From Bacteroidia bacterium (GTDB lineage: Bacteria; Bacteroidota; Bacteroidia; UKL13-3), in the NCBI GenBank assembly GCA_025454975.1, contig JALONK010000026.1:1-64000 (forward strand): a stretch of DNA of 64,000 nt. Reading direction: 5' to 3'. Positions 61,064-64,000 of this stretch are shown one piece after another. Numbering within the stretch: the first letter of the stretch is position 1; every line of letters starts with the position of its first letter. The translations under genes were made by a program, and so were the position numbers. Under the pieces are notes generated by a model that made no database searches, had not been told where the DNA came from, and saw nothing but the letters and a program-made list of their open reading frames with translations.

Positions 61064-62533
61064 TTATGGAAGTTTGAAGATAATGGTTGAGTTTGGCTGC
61101 ATTTCTATTTTACGCTCAACACTAACACCTTGTTCAATCCAAACATTACCTATGCTAGGTTTGCTGATGGTAATATTTTTAGCAGATACATTGTGTATAA
61201 CTAACACTTTATTGATTCCATCATGTAGCTCATACGCAATTACAGAAGGAGTTTGAGTAATCAGTTGTGTAGGCAATAAATTACCTTTACTAAATACAGG
61301 ATTCGCATTACGAATAGCAATCCACCTTTTATAATGATAATATATAGCATTAGAATCAGTTAGTTGGGCAGCTAAAGGCTTAACCGTATTTAGATTACTG
61401 TACCTTGGAATTTGCCAAGTGGTATTCGAAACATCTTTGGTATTCCATAAAAATGGTTCGCGTCGGTATTCGTCAGGAAACTTACCTAACATACCAATTT
61501 CTTCCCCATAATACATGAAAGATAAACCAGGGAGGGTCATTAGCAAGGTGAAGGCCTGTTTGCTTTTAGCTTCATCGCCTCCAAATATACTGTGATAGCG
61601 GTCTTGATCATGATTTGTGATAAATATTGCATCCAAAAAATCAGGTTTATAAGTTTTATACAATGCATGAATGGCATATAAACGTTCGGTAAATCCTTTT
61701 CCGGTACCTGATGAAATATGATGAGTAATAGCCTTTGATAAATCAAAATTAAATGAGGCATCTAAACTACTTTTTAAATAAGTGGCCACAATGCTGTCTT
61801 TATTCCAAACTTCACCAATTAATAACACATCTGGCTTTACTGCACGCATGGCTGTTCTAAACTCACTCCACCATTCATTATTTTTTATTACATCAGAGGC
61901 ATCATACACGTGTTGTGCAGCATCTAACCTAAATCCGTCAATATTGGCTTCCTTCAACCAAAATGCTCCGGCATCTTTAATGGCATCTCGCACCGGCTGA
62001 TAATCAAAATTTAAATCAGGCATTCGTTCCCAAAAAAATGCATAATATTTTTGTTGTGGATTTCTTGGGTTACTATACCACTCTTTGCGACCAATTGTAT
62101 CAAAATTCCACACATAAAAAGGTGTGTAAGGCGAATTAACTTGTGTTGATGCCTTAAACCACGGGTGTTCACTGCTGGTATGATTTACCACAAAATCCAT
62201 TATAACTTTTATTTGTTTTTGATGAGCTTCCTGCACCAATAATTTAAATTCCTCAAGCGTACCATACTCAGGATCTATGGCCTTGTAATCCGTTACATCA
62301 TATTTGTGATAGGTAGGACTTGGATGTATTGGTGTAAGCCAAATACCTTTAATGCCTAATTGTTGTAAATAGGTTAACTTTTGCCGAATCCCATTAATAT
62401 CACCGACTCCGTCGCCATTACCATCGGCAAAGGAGCGAACAAAAATTTGATAAAATACCGGAAGTGATTGATTTTGCTGGGCATTCAACCCCATTACACT
62501 TATTAAAAAACATATAAAAAGATATTTTTTCAT
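61064..62533 (-). CDS. Exported GH13 alpha-amylase family enzyme
   Basis: A 489-residue exported glycoside hydrolase. A signal peptide (MKKYLFICFLISVMGLNA) precedes a full (beta/alpha)8 GH13 domain. Conserved regions are DFVVNHTSSEHPW (region I), GFRLDAAQHV (II, with the catalytic Asp), LLIGEVW (III, acid Glu) and FITNHDQDR (IV). A C-terminal beta domain ends the protein. QIFVRSFADGNGDGVGD with its calcium-type DxDGxGD loop is typical of oligosaccharide-active enzymes (oligo-glucosidase or cyclomaltodextrinase types). The exact substrate is unknown. It is divergent from a sugar transporter, which points to use of the released sugar. Confidence 0.9.
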   Translation of the reverse strand: MKKYLFICFLISVMGLNAQQNQSLPVFYQIFVRSFADGNGDGVGDINGIRQKLTYLQQLGIKGIWLTPIHPSPTYHKYDVTDYKAIDPEYGTLEEFKLLVQEAHQKQIKVIMDFVVNHTSSEHPWFKASTQVNSPYTPFYVWNFDTIGRKEWYSNPRNPQQKYYAFFWERMPDLNFDYQPVRDAIKDAGAFWLKEANIDGFRLDAAQHVYDASDVIKNNEWWSEFRTAMRAVKPDVLLIGEVWNKDSIVATYLKSSLDASFNFDLSKAITHHISSGTGKGFTERLYAIHALYKTYKPDFLDAIFITNHDQDRYHSIFGGDEAKSKQAFTLLMTLPGLSFMYYGEEIGMLGKFPDEYRREPFLWNTKDVSNTTWQIPRYSNLNTVKPLAAQLTDSNAIYYHYKRWIAIRNANPVFSKGNLLPTQLITQTPSVIAYELHDGINKVLVIHNVSAKNITISKPSIGNVWIEQGVSVERKIEMQPNSTIIFKLP

Positions 62534-62540
62534 GACTACT

Positions 62541-62577
62541 TATTGTTATATAGCAATAATAGTGTATTTTGTACACC
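62541..62577. promoter_or_regulatory. Divergent promoter region with dyads
   Basis: Between the GH13 gene and the sugar transporter gene a perfect dyad GTGTA-TTTTG-TACAC (62562-62576) follows an imperfect ATTGT...GCAAT dyad (62542-62557). Both genes could be controlled by one sugar-responsive regulator binding here. No such regulator is visible in the window. Confidence 0.4.
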
Positions 62578-62590
62578 AATTAAAATAATA

Positions 62591-63853
62591 ATGGCATTTA
62601 CTATAGAATCGAAAAAAGCAGATACAACATCTGATGCAGGAAAAGGATATAATGTGGCATTGTATTCTTTAATGACTTTATTTTTTATGATGGGTTTTAT
62701 AACCTGTTTAAATGATATCTTGATTCCATATTTAAAAAAGATATTTCAGCTTACTTATACCCAGGCCAACCTTATCAATCTTTGTTTTTTTGGAGCCTAT
62801 TTTGTGATGTCAATCCCTTCAGGAAAAATTATTGAGAAAGTAGGCTATAAATCGGCCATGATTCTTGGTTTTGTGATAGCGGCATTAGGCTGTTTTTTAT
62901 TTTATCCTGCGGCCAGTTTTAAAATATACGAACTGTTTTTAGGAGCTTTATTTATTCTGGCCTCCGGTATTACATTATTACAAGTTGCAGGAAATCCTTA
63001 TGTAGCAGTATTAGGTAAACCGGATACAGCTTCATCGCGACTTACCTTAACTCAAGCATTTAATTCGGTAGGAACAACAATAGCACCATATTTCGGTCAG
63101 GTATTAATATTGGCTTATTTACCTGAAGTTATTGATGAGAGTACTGAAATTAATATCAGCGCTGTCCAACTTCCTTATGTATTTATAGGTATTACTTTAT
63201 TGGTTATCGCTGTGGTTTTATCGGTTATTAAATTACCTGTTATATCACATAAACAGAATGAAAATACAGTTGAAACAAAGTTAACCACAGAAAAAGAAAA
63301 TATTTTGGCTTACAAACATTTATGGTTAGGAGCTATTGGTATATTTTGTTATGTGGGCGCAGAGGTTGCTATTGGCAGTCATATCGTTAGTTATTTAAAA
63401 CTACCTGAAATTATGGGTTTAGATGAAAAAGCAGCCGGTGGTTATGTTGCTTACTATTGGGGTGGTGCAATGATAGGACGATTTATTGGCAGTGGAGTTC
63501 TACAAAAATTTAATCCGGGAAAAGTATTGGCATTTAACGCAAGCATGGCATCTTTATTAGTTGTATTTTCTATTGTAATGAAAGGCGATACAGCCATGTG
63601 GTTATTATTAGCCGTAGGGTTAATGAATTCGCTTATGTTTGCTACCATATTTACATTGGCATTAAAAGGATTGGGCAAATTTACCGATACCGGAAGTGGT
63701 ATTTTATGTACCGCAATTGTTGGTGGGGCAATTGTTCCTTTATTATTTGGAATGATTGGCGACAACGCCGGTCTTAAAGTAGCATTCTTATTACCTGTAT
63801 GCTGTTATTTATATATCATTTATTTCGGATTAAAAGGACACTTAACAAAATAG
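62591..63853 (+). CDS. Sugar MFS transporter, FucP/NagP family
   Basis: A 420-residue major facilitator with twelve helices. FMMGFITCLNDILIPYLKKIF and FGAYFVMSIPSGKIIEKVG near the N-terminus, then LLQVAGNPYVAVLG and RLTLTQAFNSVGTTIAP, are the marks of the fucose/glucose-galactose/N-acetylglucosamine (FucP, GluP, NagP) family. It is proton- or sodium-coupled sugar uptake in the inner membrane. A TTG at 62543 would add 16 residues; ATG 62591 is preferred. It lies 13 bases before an N-acetylglucosamine-kinase-like gene, which favours the NagP function. The GH13 enzyme divergent to it favours glucose; the question is open. Confidence 0.88.
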   Translation: MAFTIESKKADTTSDAGKGYNVALYSLMTLFFMMGFITCLNDILIPYLKKIFQLTYTQANLINLCFFGAYFVMSIPSGKIIEKVGYKSAMILGFVIAALGCFLFYPAASFKIYELFLGALFILASGITLLQVAGNPYVAVLGKPDTASSRLTLTQAFNSVGTTIAPYFGQVLILAYLPEVIDESTEINISAVQLPYVFIGITLLVIAVVLSVIKLPVISHKQNENTVETKLTTEKENILAYKHLWLGAIGIFCYVGAEVAIGSHIVSYLKLPEIMGLDEKAAGGYVAYYWGGAMIGRFIGSGVLQKFNPGKVLAFNASMASLLVVFSIVMKGDTAMWLLLAVGLMNSLMFATIFTLALKGLGKFTDTGSGILCTAIVGGAIVPLLFGMIGDNAGLKVAFLLPVCCYLYIIYFGLKGHLTK

Positions 63854-63866
63854 ACACAAACACTTT

Positions 63867-64000
63867 ATGATATTAATTGCAGATAGTGGCTCAACAAAAA
63901 CAGATTGGGCTCTTATTCAACCTAAAGAAGGAACATTTAATGTTTATCATACCATTGGTTACAACCCTTATTTTATAGATAGTGAAGCTATTTATTACTC
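63867..64000 (+). CDS. N-acetylglucosamine kinase-like protein (partial, cut by window end)
   Basis: The first 44 codons are visible. ILIADSGSTKTDWALI is the ATP-binding phosphate-1 motif of the BadF/BadG-type sugar kinase (ASKHA) family, in the form seen in Bacteroidota N-acetylglucosamine kinases. A following strand NVYHTIGYNPYFID also fits. It begins 13 bases after the NagP-like transporter gene on the same strand, so uptake and phosphorylation are co-expressed. The rest lies beyond the window, so the sugar acted on is inferred from these residues and the context only. Confidence 0.75.
   Translation, partial: MILIADSGSTKTDWALIQPKEGTFNVYHTIGYNPYFIDSEAIYY

Noticed and set aside
1-64000. tRNA, rRNA, CRISPR, insertion sequence or prophage genes
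   Set aside because: None recognised by eye: no T-loop-like GGTTCGAAT with a matching cloverleaf, no regularly spaced direct repeats with unique spacers, and no transposase or phage structural motif.

Overview
The window comes from an AT-rich Bacteroidota chromosome, most like the Chitinophagales/Sphingobacteriales or Flavobacteriales side of the phylum. Supporting signs are a type IX secretion (T9SS) C-terminal sorting domain on the large secreted protein at 36166-39240, a Bacteroidota-type arginine decarboxylase, fused ribBA, paired parE-parC-like genes, Crp/Fnr proteins of about 190 residues, and TAnnTTTG-like promoter elements. No rRNA, tRNA, CRISPR array, insertion sequence or phage gene was recognised. 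Layout: 1-4.1 kb is a sparse accessory stretch. It holds a small membrane protein, a seven-bladed propeller lipoprotein, a zeta-toxin-like kinase overlapping a 50-residue partner, a lipoprotein, and several structured intergenic repeats. 4.1-34.6 kb is dense housekeeping sequence. It carries guaA-corA, a BASS transporter, a methyltransferase, and a long minus-strand operon (lptF/G-type permease, glycosyltransferase, ribBA, MsbA-like ABC exporter, hot-dog thioesterase, atypical SDR, DUF2911 protein). After these come mtaB, a YdeI-BatA/VWA-aldose-epimerase operon, recN, ade-cdd, saccharopine dehydrogenase, surE and a complete tripartite RND efflux operon preceded by a small secreted protein. 34.6-41.1 kb is a second low-density accessory region. 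It has long AT-rich gaps, a second copy of the composite repeat seen at 3 kb, an XRE regulator followed by a 1024-residue T9SS-exported alpha/beta-hydrolase, two tandem trypco2-like proteins, and a long imperfect palindrome. 41.1-43.2 kb is a Crp/Fnr - Gdx-type SMR exporter - DUF418-like membrane protein cluster with an FNR-like dyad inside it. 43.2-64 kb is again mostly core: parC/parE-like topoisomerase IV, pabB and speA; an ECF sigma factor locus with a membrane protein, a secreted protein and an embedded GT-C glycosyltransferase; a MOSC protein, an alkaline-ceramidase-like membrane protein, mpl, 5-formyl-THF cyclo-ligase, and a COG0523 metallochaperone behind a 41-base perfect palindrome. 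The window ends with a secreted GH13 enzyme divergent from a FucP/NagP-type sugar transporter and the start of an N-acetylglucosamine-kinase-like gene. Most striking observations: (1) a composite inverted REP-like element of about 130-170 bases present twice, 32 kb apart, with two interchangeable central hairpins; (2) a conserved upstream module with an exact 54-base internal spacing ahead of both accessory loci at 35.6 and 39.8 kb; (3) the orphan tandem trypco2-like pair; (4) the 41-base palindrome before the zinc-chaperone-like gene; (5) an SDR lacking the catalytic Tyr and Lys next to a FlK-like thioesterase. Functions are inferred from motifs read by eye; no database search was run.
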